Origin: Fimousia sp045616445 | GTDB lineage: Bacteria; Bacillota; Clostridia; Lachnospirales; Lachnospiraceae | Direction of reading: 5' to 3' | NCBI GenBank assembly: GCA_045616445.1 | Contig: JAZLGR010000002.1 | Span: 1 to 53,907 of the forward strand | Length of the DNA: 53,907 bases | Shown: positions 7,067-15,554 of the stretch, piece after piece | Position numbering within the stretch: the first letter of the stretch is position 1 | Layout: each line of letters begins with the position of its first letter | Notes under the pieces: model-generated | What the model was told of the DNA's origin: nothing | The model's input: only the letters and a program-made list of their open reading frames with translations | The model's database searches: none | Position numbers and translations under genes: made by a program

Positions 7067-8080
7067 ATGAATGTTATATCTATCATCTGGAATGTATTCC
7101 AAAAACAGATTCTGGGTCTTCGATGGCTCAATGCATTGATTGGGAAACTGCTTTTGATGCTGGGCATGAATCCAGAAAGTAAAATCTATACGAGCCTGCA
7201 GTTTTTCATTTATGACAGTATCAAAATTTTCTTTTTATTATCGGTATTAATTTTTATCATCAGCTATATCCAAAGTTACTTTCCACCACAGAGAACCAGA
7301 AGAATTCTTGGTGGCATCAAAGGCATCAGAGGAAGAGCCATGGGCGCATTACTTGGCGTTCTCACACCATTTTGTTCCTGTTCCTCCATTCCACTTTTCA
7401 TTGGATTTTGCAGTGCCGGCCTTCCGATTGGCGTTACCTTAAGCTTTCTCATCATGTCTCCGATGGCCGATCTTGGAAGTTTGACCATGCTGATGACCCA
7501 GTTTGGTGCAAAGATTGCCGTTGCCTATCTGATTACTGGATTTTTCATTGCCGTGACAGGCGGTACCCTGATTGAAAAGTTGGGAATGGAAAAATATGTG
7601 GCAGATTATATTCGCAATGCACAGATGGCAGAAATGGAGGAAGAAGAACTGACCATGACAGACCGCCTTCAAATCGCGGCAAATGGTGTTGCCGACATCG
7701 TAAAACGTGTCTGGCTCTACATTTTCATCGGTGTTGGAATTGGATCGTTCATCCACAATGTGATACCACAGGAAATCGTGCAGGCCGTTCTCGGAGGCAA
7801 TCATTGGTATAGTGTCCTGGTGGCTTGTCTGGTAGGAATTCCAATGTATGCAGATATCTTTGGAGCCATTCCGATTGCACAGGCATTGCTTGGAAAGGGC
7901 GCAGGACTTGGTACGGTTATCAGTTTCATGATGAGTGTAACCGCATTGTCGCTGCCATCCATGATCATGCTGTCAAAAGCAATGAAGAAAAAGATGCTGG
8001 TAACATTTGTAGCGATTGTATCCGTTGGAATCGTGTTCATCGGATACCTGTTTAATGCATTTGCATATCTTTTTATTTAA
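7067..8080 (+). CDS. UPF0718/DUF318 permease (ArsP-like)
   Basis: 337 residues from the ATG at 7067, chosen because AAGGAGG lies just upstream; the frame stays open to 6965, but that extension crosses the intercistronic hairpin. It is polytopic with about eight membrane segments. The first half carries FCSCSSIPLFIGFCSAGLPIGVTLSFLIMSPM, the cysteine-containing signature of DUF318 permeases. A related repeat (GIPMYADIFGAIPIAQALLGKGAGLGTVISFMMS) lies in the second half. Family members include ArsP, which exports trivalent organoarsenicals. Its position behind ArsR supports metal(loid) efflux, but the substrate is inferred. A cytoplasmic charged loop (residues 180-205) separates the halves. Confidence 0.88.
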   Translation: MNVISIIWNVFQKQILGLRWLNALIGKLLLMLGMNPESKIYTSLQFFIYDSIKIFFLLSVLIFIISYIQSYFPPQRTRRILGGIKGIRGRAMGALLGVLTPFCSCSSIPLFIGFCSAGLPIGVTLSFLIMSPMADLGSLTMLMTQFGAKIAVAYLITGFFIAVTGGTLIEKLGMEKYVADYIRNAQMAEMEEEELTMTDRLQIAANGVADIVKRVWLYIFIGVGIGSFIHNVIPQEIVQAVLGGNHWYSVLVACLVGIPMYADIFGAIPIAQALLGKGAGLGTVISFMMSVTALSLPSMIMLSKAMKKKMLVTFVAIVSVGIVFIGYLFNAFAYLFI

Positions 8081-8149
8081 GCATCACTATCATGTATAAA
8101 TACGAATGAACATAAATCATTATGACAACAGAAATAAAGGAGAAAAATC

Positions 8150-8434
8150 ATGGCATTATTTGGATCTAAAAAGAAAAAAGAAGACAAAAAGACAAAGGCA
8201 GACATCACATCTATCAAGGTTTTGGGCACTGGCTGCTCCAAATGTCACTCTCAGTATGAATATTGCAAGGAAGCTGTGAAGGAATTAGGACTTGATGTAG
8301 AGGTGGAATACATCACCGAGATGGAGAAAATTGTTGGTTATGGCGTTATGGTTATGCCAGCAATCGTTGTAAATGAAAAAGTAGTATCTGTAGGAAAGGT
8401 ATTAAAACCAGCAGAACTTTTCAAAATCTTGTAA
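8150..8434 (+). CDS. Small thioredoxin/glutaredoxin-like redox protein
   Basis: 94 residues. After a lysine-rich N-terminus comes IKVLGTGCSKCHSQYEY, a C-S-K-C active site in the thioredoxin fold. Later comes VMVMPAIVVNEKVVSVGKV, with the cis-proline loop. This is the MTH895/TM0996-type redox-active disulfide protein family, often encoded beside DUF318 permeases. Inference: it reduces the metal(loid) or keeps the permease cysteines reduced. It lies 69 bases after the permease with its own AAAGGAG site. Confidence 0.85.
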   Translation: MALFGSKKKKEDKKTKADITSIKVLGTGCSKCHSQYEYCKEAVKELGLDVEVEYITEMEKIVGYGVMVMPAIVVNEKVVSVGKVLKPAELFKIL

Positions 8435-8509
8435 ATCAAATTTTTATAAATAGAATTATCAAAACCAATATTTTAAACCACATAAACATATTAAAAGGAG
8501 GAACATTTT

Positions 8510-8833
8510 ATGAGAATGTTAGAAGAATTTTTCCCGGAATTCACACAGAAATTGGACGAAATTGATGCCCTTTATCAGGAAAAGAGAATGATCGATGAAA
8601 AAACTTATCAGTTCATCTGTTTCGCTCTTTCTATTAAGGCAAGATCCAAACCTTGCGTATTGAAACATTTCAAAGGCGCGTTGGAAGCAGGTGCAACAGT
8701 TCAGGAATTAAGCTACATTTTTGCACTGGTTATGAGAGAAGCAGCAGGCGCAGATGACTGCTGGACCCATGATGTCATTGGTGACTGGAAAGAAATCGTT
8801 GCTGGTAATGTATCCTGTTGCTGCAATCAATAG
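8510..8833 (+). CDS. AhpD-like carboxymuconolactone decarboxylase-family protein
   Basis: 107 residues, all-helical. The core FALSIKARSKPCVLKHFKGALEAGATVQEL carries the family's Cys (49) and His (53) in a C-x3-H arrangement in place of the usual C-x2-C. This is followed by IFALVMREAAGADDCWTHDV and a cysteine-rich tail, SCCCNQ. AhpD relatives are disulfide reductases or peroxidases. As the last gene of the ArsR cassette it probably helps with thiol redox or metal(loid) handling. The terminal three cysteines could bind a soft metal. Function inferred only. Confidence 0.8.
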   Translation: MRMLEEFFPEFTQKLDEIDALYQEKRMIDEKTYQFICFALSIKARSKPCVLKHFKGALEAGATVQELSYIFALVMREAAGADDCWTHDVIGDWKEIVAGNVSCCCNQ

Positions 8834-8874
8834 TCTGCAAGATAAGTTTCATAAATAAACTTATATCCCAAAAG

Positions 8875-8907
8875 GAAGATGGCAAAATTCGTGCCATCTT
8901 CTTTTTT
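8875..8907 (+). terminator. Terminator of the ArsR/permease cassette
   Basis: A perfect 10-bp stem (8875-8884 with 8892-8901), a 7-base loop and six T close the operon. Confidence 0.9.
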
Positions 8908-8923
8908 CATGCATAAAAATACT

Positions 8924-8952
8924 TTGAAATTCTTACTAATCTCGAATATCAT
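8924..8952 (+). promoter_or_regulatory. Candidate promoter of the flavodoxin-like gene
   Basis: TTGAAA (8924-8929) and TATCAT (8947-8952) with a 17-bp spacer, 45 bp before the ATG at 8997. Confidence 0.45.
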
Positions 8953-8996
8953 AGATTATAGAAAGAGAAATCAATAATAGAAAGAGGATCAATAGT

Positions 8997-10175
8997 ATGA
9001 AATTAGTAATACATGATTTAACTCCTGAAAACTGGGAGAAGATAAAGGACCAGTATGAAGGCTACGAAGTTGTCAGTGACAATGGCACCATCAAACCTTG
9101 TGTGGGTTGTTTTAACTGCTGGGTGAAGACTCCAGGCAAATGTGTCATCCAGGACGGCTATGAGATGCAGGGCTCCAAGCTTGCACAGTCTGAAGAAGTT
9201 GTTGTCATCAGCCGCTATACCTTTGGTGGATTTAGTGGATTTGTAAAGAATGTATTTGACCGCAGTATCAGCTACATTCACCCAAATCTCAGAATGTTCC
9301 AGGGAGAGACTCATCACCAGCGTCGTTATGACAATGAGATTGGGCTCGAGGTGCATTTTTATGGAGAAGGCATCACAAAAGAAGATGAGGAAGCTGGAAA
9401 GCAGTACTTAGAAGCAGTGTGCAGAAACCTCCATGGCTATGTGAATAGTGTCGATTTTACTGAAATAAAGTCTGAAGACATTGCAATAGAAGAAGAACTC
9501 AAAATCAACGAAGAGAAGACAACAACAAAACCCAAAAAACCAGAAGGTCTTGTCTTATTAAACTGCAGCATGAGAGGTGACAGAGCCAGATCCAGAGCAT
9601 TCCTTGAACGTAGCGCAGAGCATTTGACAAAACCATATGAAATCTATAATCTGTCCAGTTACCAGAATAAGCAGGACGAGATCGTGGAAATCCTGAAGAA
9701 TGCTGAAACCATCCTTCTGGGGATGCCCCTTTACGTGGATGGCATGCCGGCGCAGATTGTGCGCATCATGGAACGCTTATATAAAGAACAGGACGCCAGC
9801 AGAAAGAAGGTATATGTGGTTGCCAATGTGGGATTTTTCGAAAGTCAGCAGATCGTCAATCTCTTAGGAATGGTAAAAAGATGGTGTGGAGCGTGCGGTT
9901 ATCAGTACGGCGGAGGCATTGCCATCGGTGCAGGTGAACTGATTGGATTTTTCATGCGCAACATGTCCACAACATATGGACCTGGAAAGAGTGCATCGAA
10001 AGCCCTCAAGAGACTTGCCACAGCCATCAATGAGACCAAGAGACTTCCGGATACCTATGCCAACCCACACACCTTCCCAAGAAGGCTGCATAATCTGGTG
10101 GCAAACACCAACTGGATCATCCGTGTTCATAAAAATGGCATGAAGAAAAAGGATTTAGACAAACGATATATCTAA
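8997..10175 (+). CDS. Tandem two-domain flavodoxin-like oxidoreductase
   Basis: 392 residues. Residues 1-150 form a flavodoxin-like domain with CVGCFNCWVKTPGKC (Cys35, 38, 41, 49; a C-x2-C-x2-C-x7-C spacing), YTFGGFSGFVKNVFDR and the dimer-loop region. A charged linker follows (about 155-182, EEELKINEEKTTTKPKKPEG). Residues 183-340 form a second flavodoxin fold: VLLNCSMRGDRARSRAF for the phosphate loop, ILLGMPLYVDGMPAQIVRIMERLY, then YQYGGGIAIGAG. A basic tail ends the protein. FMN-dependent reduction is likely. The cysteine spacing resembles iron-sulfur flavoproteins, but this motif is also common in cluster-free relatives. Two flavin domains in one chain suggest intramolecular electron transfer (inference). 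Confidence 0.72.
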   Translation: MKLVIHDLTPENWEKIKDQYEGYEVVSDNGTIKPCVGCFNCWVKTPGKCVIQDGYEMQGSKLAQSEEVVVISRYTFGGFSGFVKNVFDRSISYIHPNLRMFQGETHHQRRYDNEIGLEVHFYGEGITKEDEEAGKQYLEAVCRNLHGYVNSVDFTEIKSEDIAIEEELKINEEKTTTKPKKPEGLVLLNCSMRGDRARSRAFLERSAEHLTKPYEIYNLSSYQNKQDEIVEILKNAETILLGMPLYVDGMPAQIVRIMERLYKEQDASRKKVYVVANVGFFESQQIVNLLGMVKRWCGACGYQYGGGIAIGAGELIGFFMRNMSTTYGPGKSASKALKRLATAINETKRLPDTYANPHTFPRRLHNLVANTNWIIRVHKNGMKKKDLDKRYI

Positions 10176-10220
10176 CTGTTATAATAGATATAATATTGTA
10201 ACAAAAAGGAGAAGGTAACA

Positions 10221-10904
10221 ATGAACGATGTATTAAAAACTAGAGAAATGACCTTTCTTGATGCCAGCAGAAGCAAGGACTGTGTGGATGATATTCTGGT
10301 CTATCTCACCAGAGAGGGATTCGAGCCGGAACCACACTATGTGAAGATTACAGGGCTTGGGGATCGCTGGTTTGTCGGTACTTTATTAGAGGAGCCCAAC
10401 GCAGAGTTTGGATGCCATGTGGGGGATGTCATTCCATTTTTTGCGCAGCAGTTAGAGGACGGAAGCGTCATCTGTTTTGCGAATATGACGCCGGAACCAA
10501 AGTTTGATGCAGAAGCATTCTCCGATGGGAAGATGCTCGATGAGGCGATTATGGTATTCAACCAGCGCCACAATGAAGAAAGCCTGGTGGAGCTTTTGCA
10601 GATTCTTCGCGATACACCACTTGTGGTGCCTTGCAAGGAAATTATCAGTGAGGATGAGATCAATCCACAGCTCTTACTCAGACAGGATAAATATTACTTT
10701 CCTGTTTTTTCCAACGAAGAAGCATTGGGCGACAATGCTGAAGGAATGCCAACAGTAAAAAGAAGCATTCTTGAAGTAATTGAACTGGCAGGTAAGGAAG
10801 AACAGAAGGTGGAATCCATCATCGTGAATCCGTTTACAGAGGCATTTGCCTTTATCCCGGATTTCTGGGAGATGATGAAAGAACTGGATTCACGAATCGA
10901 ATAA
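10221..10904 (+). CDS. SseB-family protein with an N-terminal DUF2314-like domain
   Basis: 227 residues. The C-terminal half has the SseB pattern: LVELLQILRDTPLVVPCKE, LLRQDKYYFPVFSNEEALG, and VNPFTEAFAFIPDFWEMM. Residues 20-100 (YVKITGLGDRWFVGTLLEEP, then GDVIPFFAQQLEDG) resemble small YegJ/DUF2314 domains. Both types occur in cytoplasmic proteins of unknown biochemical role, and some serve as immunity-like or enhanced-serine-sensitivity proteins. Strong AAAAAGGAG ribosome site. The function is unknown, and the N-terminal assignment is tentative. Confidence 0.6.
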   Translation: MNDVLKTREMTFLDASRSKDCVDDILVYLTREGFEPEPHYVKITGLGDRWFVGTLLEEPNAEFGCHVGDVIPFFAQQLEDGSVICFANMTPEPKFDAEAFSDGKMLDEAIMVFNQRHNEESLVELLQILRDTPLVVPCKEIISEDEINPQLLLRQDKYYFPVFSNEEALGDNAEGMPTVKRSILEVIELAGKEEQKVESIIVNPFTEAFAFIPDFWEMMKELDSRIE

Positions 10905-11020
10905 AGTAGAATAACATGATTTCAAGTGACGAAAGGTTGACATCCTGTGATATAATAAATTTCGGCGAGATTATAATAATAATATAATAATCAAATATTA
11001 ATGATGGGAGAGTTGAAAGT

Positions 11021-11728
11021 ATGATACGATTTGTATTAGTGATTATTCTGACACTGCCAATCGGAATTTATTATGTGATGCGATGCCGTTATATCGCGAA
11101 ACACATGGACCGATATCCGGAGATCGTGAGATATCGAATTGCTCAGAAGATTTTTCGAATCATTCGATTTTTTGCAAGAACCAGAACCGATGTGTACGGG
11201 GAAGAGAATCTGCCAGAAGACGGCGGATATGTGATGTATAGCAATCATCAGGGGAAATATGATGTGCTTGGCATTATCATGGCCCACAAAAAGCCATGCA
11301 AATTTATTGTGGATGAAGCAAGATCCAGACTGCCTTACGCCAACGAAATTACGATGATTTTAGAAGGCAAGCGCTTAGATAAGACGGATCTTCGCCAGCA
11401 GGCACGAATCATTCGTGATGTCATCAATCAGGTGAAGGAAGGGGCACGATACGTCATCTTCCCGGAAGGCGGATATACAGATAATCACAACAATTTGCAG
11501 GAATTTCATGCAGGAACCTTCCGCTGTTCTGTAAAATCCAAGACACCGATCGTTCCCGTTGCAATCAAGGATTCCTACAAGGTATTTGGCGTGAATTCTT
11601 TGAGAAAAGTGCGAACAGAAGTGCATTTTCTAAAGCCAATTCTGTTCGAAGAATATGAAGGACTGTCTACGAATAAGGTGGCAGAACTGGTAAAAAGCAG
11701 AATCAATGAAGCAATGCAGCCTGTCTAG
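11021..11728 (+). CDS. plsC: 1-acyl-sn-glycerol-3-phosphate acyltransferase (PlsC family)
   Basis: 235 residues. An N-terminal membrane anchor (residues 2-20) is followed by the acyltransferase blocks: SNHQGKYDVLGI (His76 and Asp81 of the H-x4-D dyad), then a K/R-rich region, then FPEGGYTDN (147-155, substrate-phosphate binding) and TPIVPVAIKDSY. The enzyme makes phosphatidic acid from lysophosphatidic acid at the inner face of the membrane. FPEGG replaces the usual FPEGT. The downstream half-size transporter gene starts 23 bases after this stop, so they are probably cotranscribed. Confidence 0.88.
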   Translation: MIRFVLVIILTLPIGIYYVMRCRYIAKHMDRYPEIVRYRIAQKIFRIIRFFARTRTDVYGEENLPEDGGYVMYSNHQGKYDVLGIIMAHKKPCKFIVDEARSRLPYANEITMILEGKRLDKTDLRQQARIIRDVINQVKEGARYVIFPEGGYTDNHNNLQEFHAGTFRCSVKSKTPIVPVAIKDSYKVFGVNSLRKVRTEVHFLKPILFEEYEGLSTNKVAELVKSRINEAMQPV

Positions 11729-11750
11729 ACAGCAGGAAAGGAAGATTTGG

Positions 11751-12179
11751 ATGTTTCAATATATATGGCCACTTGGATTGGTGGTATTATCCAATGTGTT
11801 TTATCAAATTTGTGCGAAATCGGTTCCACAGAAGATGGATCCCTTCGCATCTCTCACTGTGACTTATCTGGTGGGAGCAGTTGTTTCGCTGGTGCTATAT
11901 TATGTCATCAATAAGAATTCCAACATCATCGCCGACTATAAACAGGTTAACTGGGCACCATTTGTTTTGGGTATTGTAATTGTTGGTTTAGAGGTTGGAT
12001 ATATCTATGCATACAAGGCAGGATGGTCTGTCAGTACAGCACCGATTGTGCAGGCAGCAGTTCTGGCAGTGATTTTAATCTTTGTCGGATATCTTCTATA
12101 TAAAGAGACCATTACCTGGAATAAGGTAGTTGGGATCTTCGCCTGTCTGGCAGGATTATGTCTGATCAATTTGAAATAA
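11751..12179 (+). CDS. Half-size EamA/DMT-family membrane transporter
   Basis: 142 residues from the ATG at 11751, with GGAAAGGAAG upstream; the frame is open further but overlaps plsC. Four membrane segments make up one EamA domain: 2-20, 31-52, 68-90, and 96-140 (split). It has QICAKSVPQKMDPFASLTVTY and the typical last stretch LLYKETITWNKVVGIFACLAGLCLI. Half-size DMT proteins work as homo- or heterodimers. The full-length DMT gene 27 bases downstream is a possible partner. Substrate unknown. Confidence 0.8.
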   Translation: MFQYIWPLGLVVLSNVFYQICAKSVPQKMDPFASLTVTYLVGAVVSLVLYYVINKNSNIIADYKQVNWAPFVLGIVIVGLEVGYIYAYKAGWSVSTAPIVQAAVLAVILIFVGYLLYKETITWNKVVGIFACLAGLCLINLK

Positions 12180-12205
12180 TGTTTGTTAGGTGAAAAAGAA
12201 ACAAT

Positions 12206-13045
12206 ATGGGTTATTTGGCACTTGCCATCATCAGTAGTGCATTGGTCTCTACGGTGATGCGCATTGGTGAAGATAAAATAGAAAATAATATGGGGATGTT
12301 TGTGACGAATTATGTAATCTGTGCACTCCTGTCCCGCCTCTTTATGGGCAGTCAGGAACTATTTGTCATCAAACAGGGAATGGATACAGTGATTATTCTG
12401 GGATTACTATCCGGTGTACTGTATCTTGCGTCCTTTGTTCTCCTTCAATTGAATATACGAAAGAACGGAGTCGTACTTGCGGCTACCTTCATGAAGCTTG
12501 GCGTACTCATACCGACTTTGATGGCCATCATCATTTTCCGGGAGCAGCCAAAGCTTAGCCAGTTACTTGGCGTACTTCTGGCAGTTGTTGCCATCATCAT
12601 GATACATTTTGAAAAAGAAGACGCAGATGTGGCAAGATTTAAATTTTTGCTGATCATCCTACTTGTTGGAAGCGGATTTACCGATTCTATGGCCAATATT
12701 TATGACAAAGTAGGCAGTGTAGCACTAAAAGACCATTATCTCTTCCTGACCTTTGCATCGGCTGGCTTTTGCGCCCTGATCTTATGGCTGAAGGAACGTC
12801 AGAAGCTTTGTATCTGGGATGTGGTCATGGGAATCTGTATCGGGATACCGAATTACTTTTCCTCCAGATTTCTTCTTCTGGCACTGCACACCGTGTCAGC
12901 GGTCATCGTCTATCCGGTTTACAGCGTAGTTACCATCGTTGTGATCAGTATCATAGGACTGGCACTGTTCGGTGAAACCTTAGGCAGAAGGAAGCTATAT
13001 GCCATCGGTGTCATCCTCGCAGCATTGGTATTTCTGAATATCTAG
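12206..13045 (+). CDS. DMT-superfamily (EamA) transporter
   Basis: 279 residues with 9-10 hydrophobic segments and two EamA-type halves. The first half ends in IIIFREQPKLSQLLGVLLAVVAIIMI and the second in LALFGETLGRRKLYAIGVILAALVFL. The F-x-E sequence before the last helix of each half is the family hallmark. Substrate cannot be deduced. It lies in a short run with plsC and a half-size DMT, followed by a PAP2 phosphatase under its own promoter, which hints at lipid or lipid-linked substrates. The ribosome site (TAGGTG) is weak. Confidence 0.8.
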   Translation: MGYLALAIISSALVSTVMRIGEDKIENNMGMFVTNYVICALLSRLFMGSQELFVIKQGMDTVIILGLLSGVLYLASFVLLQLNIRKNGVVLAATFMKLGVLIPTLMAIIIFREQPKLSQLLGVLLAVVAIIMIHFEKEDADVARFKFLLIILLVGSGFTDSMANIYDKVGSVALKDHYLFLTFASAGFCALILWLKERQKLCIWDVVMGICIGIPNYFSSRFLLLALHTVSAVIVYPVYSVVTIVVISIIGLALFGETLGRRKLYAIGVILAALVFLNI

Positions 13046-13052
13046 CTGCAAA

Positions 13053-13081
13053 TTGACAACAAATCGTGAATATAATATAAT
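13053..13081 (+). promoter_or_regulatory. Consensus promoter of the PAP2 gene
   Basis: TTGACA (13053-13058), 17-bp spacer and TATAAT (13076-13081). A second overlapping TATAAT at 13071 has too short a spacer. Confidence 0.75.
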
Positions 13082-13136
13082 GCACACAGTAAAAAATCGT
13101 GGAATCATATATAGTGAGTAGAAAGGAACAATCATC

Positions 13137-13778
13137 ATGAGAAATGGATATTTACGTGCAGTGATCACCTGCATTTTATTTTTAATTTTAATTGGACTTG
13201 TTCGTTTTGTGGACGTGGCAGCCATCGGACCTGCCGGCACAAGCATCGGACTTTCCCATCTGAATGGCGCAGTTCATTCCATCATCGGTCAGCATGACTT
13301 TTGGTATACAGTAACAGAGATTCTTGGCTATGCATCCTTCTTAGTGGCAGGTTTATTCGCCCTGGTGGGATTGATTCAGCTGATCTCCAACAGAAGTTTA
13401 TTCCAGGTGGATAAGGAAATCTTAGCACTCGGCGGTCTCTATGTGGTTGTGATCGGCCTCTATATTTTATTTGAAGTAATCGTGGTAAACTACAGACCAG
13501 TCTTAATGGACGGTTTAGACTTCCCGGAACCATCCTTCCCATCCTCCCACACCATGCTTGCATTTGTCATCATGGGCAGTGCCGCAATGTTATGTGAGCG
13601 TTACATCAGAAGCAGAGCATTGAGTCGCATCCTTCAGATCATCTGCATCGTAGTGCTGGCGATCATCGTGGTTGGACGTCTGATTTCCGGTGTACACTGG
13701 TTTACCGATATTTTAGGCGGCGTATTACTGAGCCTCACATTACTCAATATCTACGCTGGAATCATTGCAGATGAATAA
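13137..13778 (+). CDS. PAP2-family membrane phosphatase
   Basis: 213 residues with about six membrane helices. The three phosphatase motifs are in order: NYRPVLMDG (degenerate K-x6-R-P), FPSSHTMLAF (PSGH-like, near residue 140) and SGVHWFTDILGG (S-R-x5-H-x3-D-like, near 182-193). Such enzymes dephosphorylate phosphatidic acid, diacylglycerol pyrophosphate or undecaprenyl pyrophosphate on the outer face of the membrane. The upstream plsC makes the choice between a lipid and an undecaprenyl substrate open. The start at 13137 has AAAGGA at suitable distance. Confidence 0.87.
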   Translation: MRNGYLRAVITCILFLILIGLVRFVDVAAIGPAGTSIGLSHLNGAVHSIIGQHDFWYTVTEILGYASFLVAGLFALVGLIQLISNRSLFQVDKEILALGGLYVVVIGLYILFEVIVVNYRPVLMDGLDFPEPSFPSSHTMLAFVIMGSAAMLCERYIRSRALSRILQIICIVVLAIIVVGRLISGVHWFTDILGGVLLSLTLLNIYAGIIADE

Positions 13779-13787
13779 AGACTTCGT

Positions 13788-13816
13788 TTGCATAACCATG
13801 GAAAATGCGTTATTAT
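13788..13816 (+). promoter_or_regulatory. Candidate promoter of sufCB
   Basis: TTGCAT (13788-13793) and TATTAT (13811-13816) with a 17-bp spacer. No IscR- or Fur-like site was recognised nearby. Confidence 0.45.
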
Positions 13817-13866
13817 ATTGTAGTATATCTTTATATTGAGATAAATATGTTTAACAGGAGAAAAAT

Positions 13867-14595
13867 ATGCTTGAGATAAAAAATGTAACCTATCAGGTTG
13901 AAGAAGAAGATCGTAAAAAGAATATTATCGATCATATGGATCTTACCATTGGCGATGGTAAGTTCGTTGTAATTACCGGACCAAACGGCGGTGGTAAATC
14001 TTCCCTTGCAAAAGCAATCATGGGCATTTATCCAATCACAGAAGGTCAGTTAATTTATGATGGTGAAGATATCACCGAAAAGAATATCACAGACCGTGCA
14101 AATCTTGGAATCAGCTTTGCACTTCAGCAGCCAGTACATTTTAAGGGAATCTTAGTACTTGACTTACTTCGTCTTGCAGCTGGCAAGGAAATCTCTGTCA
14201 ATGAAGCTTGCGGATACTTGTCCAAAGTAGGCTTATGTGCGAAGGACTATATCAACCGTGAGGTGAATGCATCCTTATCCGGTGGCGAATTAAAACGAAT
14301 CGAGATCGCAACAGTACTCGCTCGTGGTACAAAGCTTGCAATCTTTGACGAACCAGAAGCTGGAATCGACTTATGGAGCTTTAATAACTTAATCTCCGTA
14401 TTTGAAAATATGAGAAAGACCATCGATGGTACCATCTTAGTTATTTCTCACCAGGAACGTATCTTGAATATCGCAGATGAAATCATCGTGATTGAGAATG
14501 GTAAAGTGAAAAAACAGGGATCCAGGGAAGAAATCCTTCCTGAAATTCTTGGCACTTCTTCAGCAGTAAAAGAAGGCTGCGCAAAATTATTATAG
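13867..14595 (+). CDS. sufC: SufC-like Fe-S assembly ATPase
   Basis: 242 residues. A stand-alone ABC ATPase: Walker A GPNGGGKSS near residue 39 (with Gly where Ser is usual), Q-loop LQQPVHFKG, signature ASLSGGELKRIEIA near 137-150, Walker B LAIFDEPEAGIDLWSF, and H-switch VISHQER. The sequence EAGIDLWSF is typical of SufC rather than of importers. The adjoining SufB/D-like gene starts 13 bases later with AGGAGG. Together they form a scaffold that builds and transfers iron-sulfur clusters in an ATP-driven way. Confidence 0.9.
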   Translation: MLEIKNVTYQVEEEDRKKNIIDHMDLTIGDGKFVVITGPNGGGKSSLAKAIMGIYPITEGQLIYDGEDITEKNITDRANLGISFALQQPVHFKGILVLDLLRLAAGKEISVNEACGYLSKVGLCAKDYINREVNASLSGGELKRIEIATVLARGTKLAIFDEPEAGIDLWSFNNLISVFENMRKTIDGTILVISHQERILNIADEIIVIENGKVKKQGSREEILPEILGTSSAVKEGCAKLL

Positions 14596-14608
14596 GAGGA
14601 TCCGGATT

Positions 14609-15535
14609 ATGGAAATGGATGTAATTCAGAAGAGAATTCTTGCGGAAGTTGCGGACCTTCATAAAATTCCAACAGGTGCATATAACTTCCGTGTCAACGG
14701 TAAAAGTATTGGTAGAAACACCAACGCGAACATCGACATCACAACAAAGGAAGATGTGAGCGGTATCGATATCAGAATCAAAGATGGAACAGTGAACCAG
14801 AGTGTTCATATTCCAGTTGTTATTAGTAATACAGGTCACAGCGAAAAGGTTTACAACGATTTTTATGTTGGAGAAAACTGTGACGTAGTCATCGTAGCTG
14901 GATGTGGTATCCACAACTGTGGTAACCAGGATTCTCAGCATGATGGTATTCACCGTTTCTTCGTAGGCAAAAACTCTAAAGTAAAATATGTAGAAAAGCA
15001 CTACGGTGAAGGTGAAGGCGGCACTGGCAAGCGTATCTTAAACCCTGAAACAGAAGTATACCAGGAAGAAGGCTCCTATGTAGAGATGGAGATGGTACAG
15101 ATCAAAGGGGTAGACTCCACTGTACGTACAACAAAGGCAGAACTTGCAGCAGGTGCTACCATGATCGTTCGTGAACGTCTTATGACACATGGAGACCAGT
15201 ATGCAAAGAGTATCTATGATGTATATTTAAATGGAGAAAACTCTTCCACAGACGTTATCTCTCGTTCTGTAGCTAAGGACAATTCTGAACAGATTTTTGA
15301 AGCAGCAATCATCGGCGATAATGTATGTACCGGTCATGCAGAATGTGATGCCATCATCATGGGCAATGCACATGTAGTTGCAGTACCAAAATTAGATGCG
15401 AAGAACTTAGATGCAGCATTAATTCACGAAGCTGCCATTGGTAAAATTGCCGGTGACCAGATTATCAAATTAATGACATTGGGCCTTACAGAAGAACAGG
15501 CTGAAGAACAGATCATCAATGGTTTCTTACGTTAA
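14609..15535 (+). CDS. sufB: SufB/SufD-like Fe-S scaffold, short form
   Basis: 308 residues, much shorter than SufB (about 465) or SufD (about 420). The beta-helix core is recognisable: ENCDVVIVAGCGIHNCG, FFVGKNSKVKYVEKHYGEGEGGTGKRI, and IIGDNVCTGHAECDAIIMGNA. So is the C-terminal helix ALIHEAAIGKIAGDQIIKLMTLGLTEEQAEEQI. Cysteines and histidines in the core could hold a cluster. No sufD, sufS, sufU or sufE is adjacent. This is the two-gene, SUF-like minimal arrangement found in archaea and anaerobic bacteria. It is likely to homodimerise and bind two SufC subunits. Confidence 0.85.
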   Translation: MEMDVIQKRILAEVADLHKIPTGAYNFRVNGKSIGRNTNANIDITTKEDVSGIDIRIKDGTVNQSVHIPVVISNTGHSEKVYNDFYVGENCDVVIVAGCGIHNCGNQDSQHDGIHRFFVGKNSKVKYVEKHYGEGEGGTGKRILNPETEVYQEEGSYVEMEMVQIKGVDSTVRTTKAELAAGATMIVRERLMTHGDQYAKSIYDVYLNGENSSTDVISRSVAKDNSEQIFEAAIIGDNVCTGHAECDAIIMGNAHVVAVPKLDAKNLDAALIHEAAIGKIAGDQIIKLMTLGLTEEQAEEQIINGFLR

Positions 15536-15554
15536 GCATAGTTAGGAGATTAGG

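Noticed and set aside
10937..10956. TTGACA followed by TATAAT upstream of plsC
   Set aside because: The spacer is only 8 bp, so the two cannot form one promoter; TATAAT alone may still be a -10 box.
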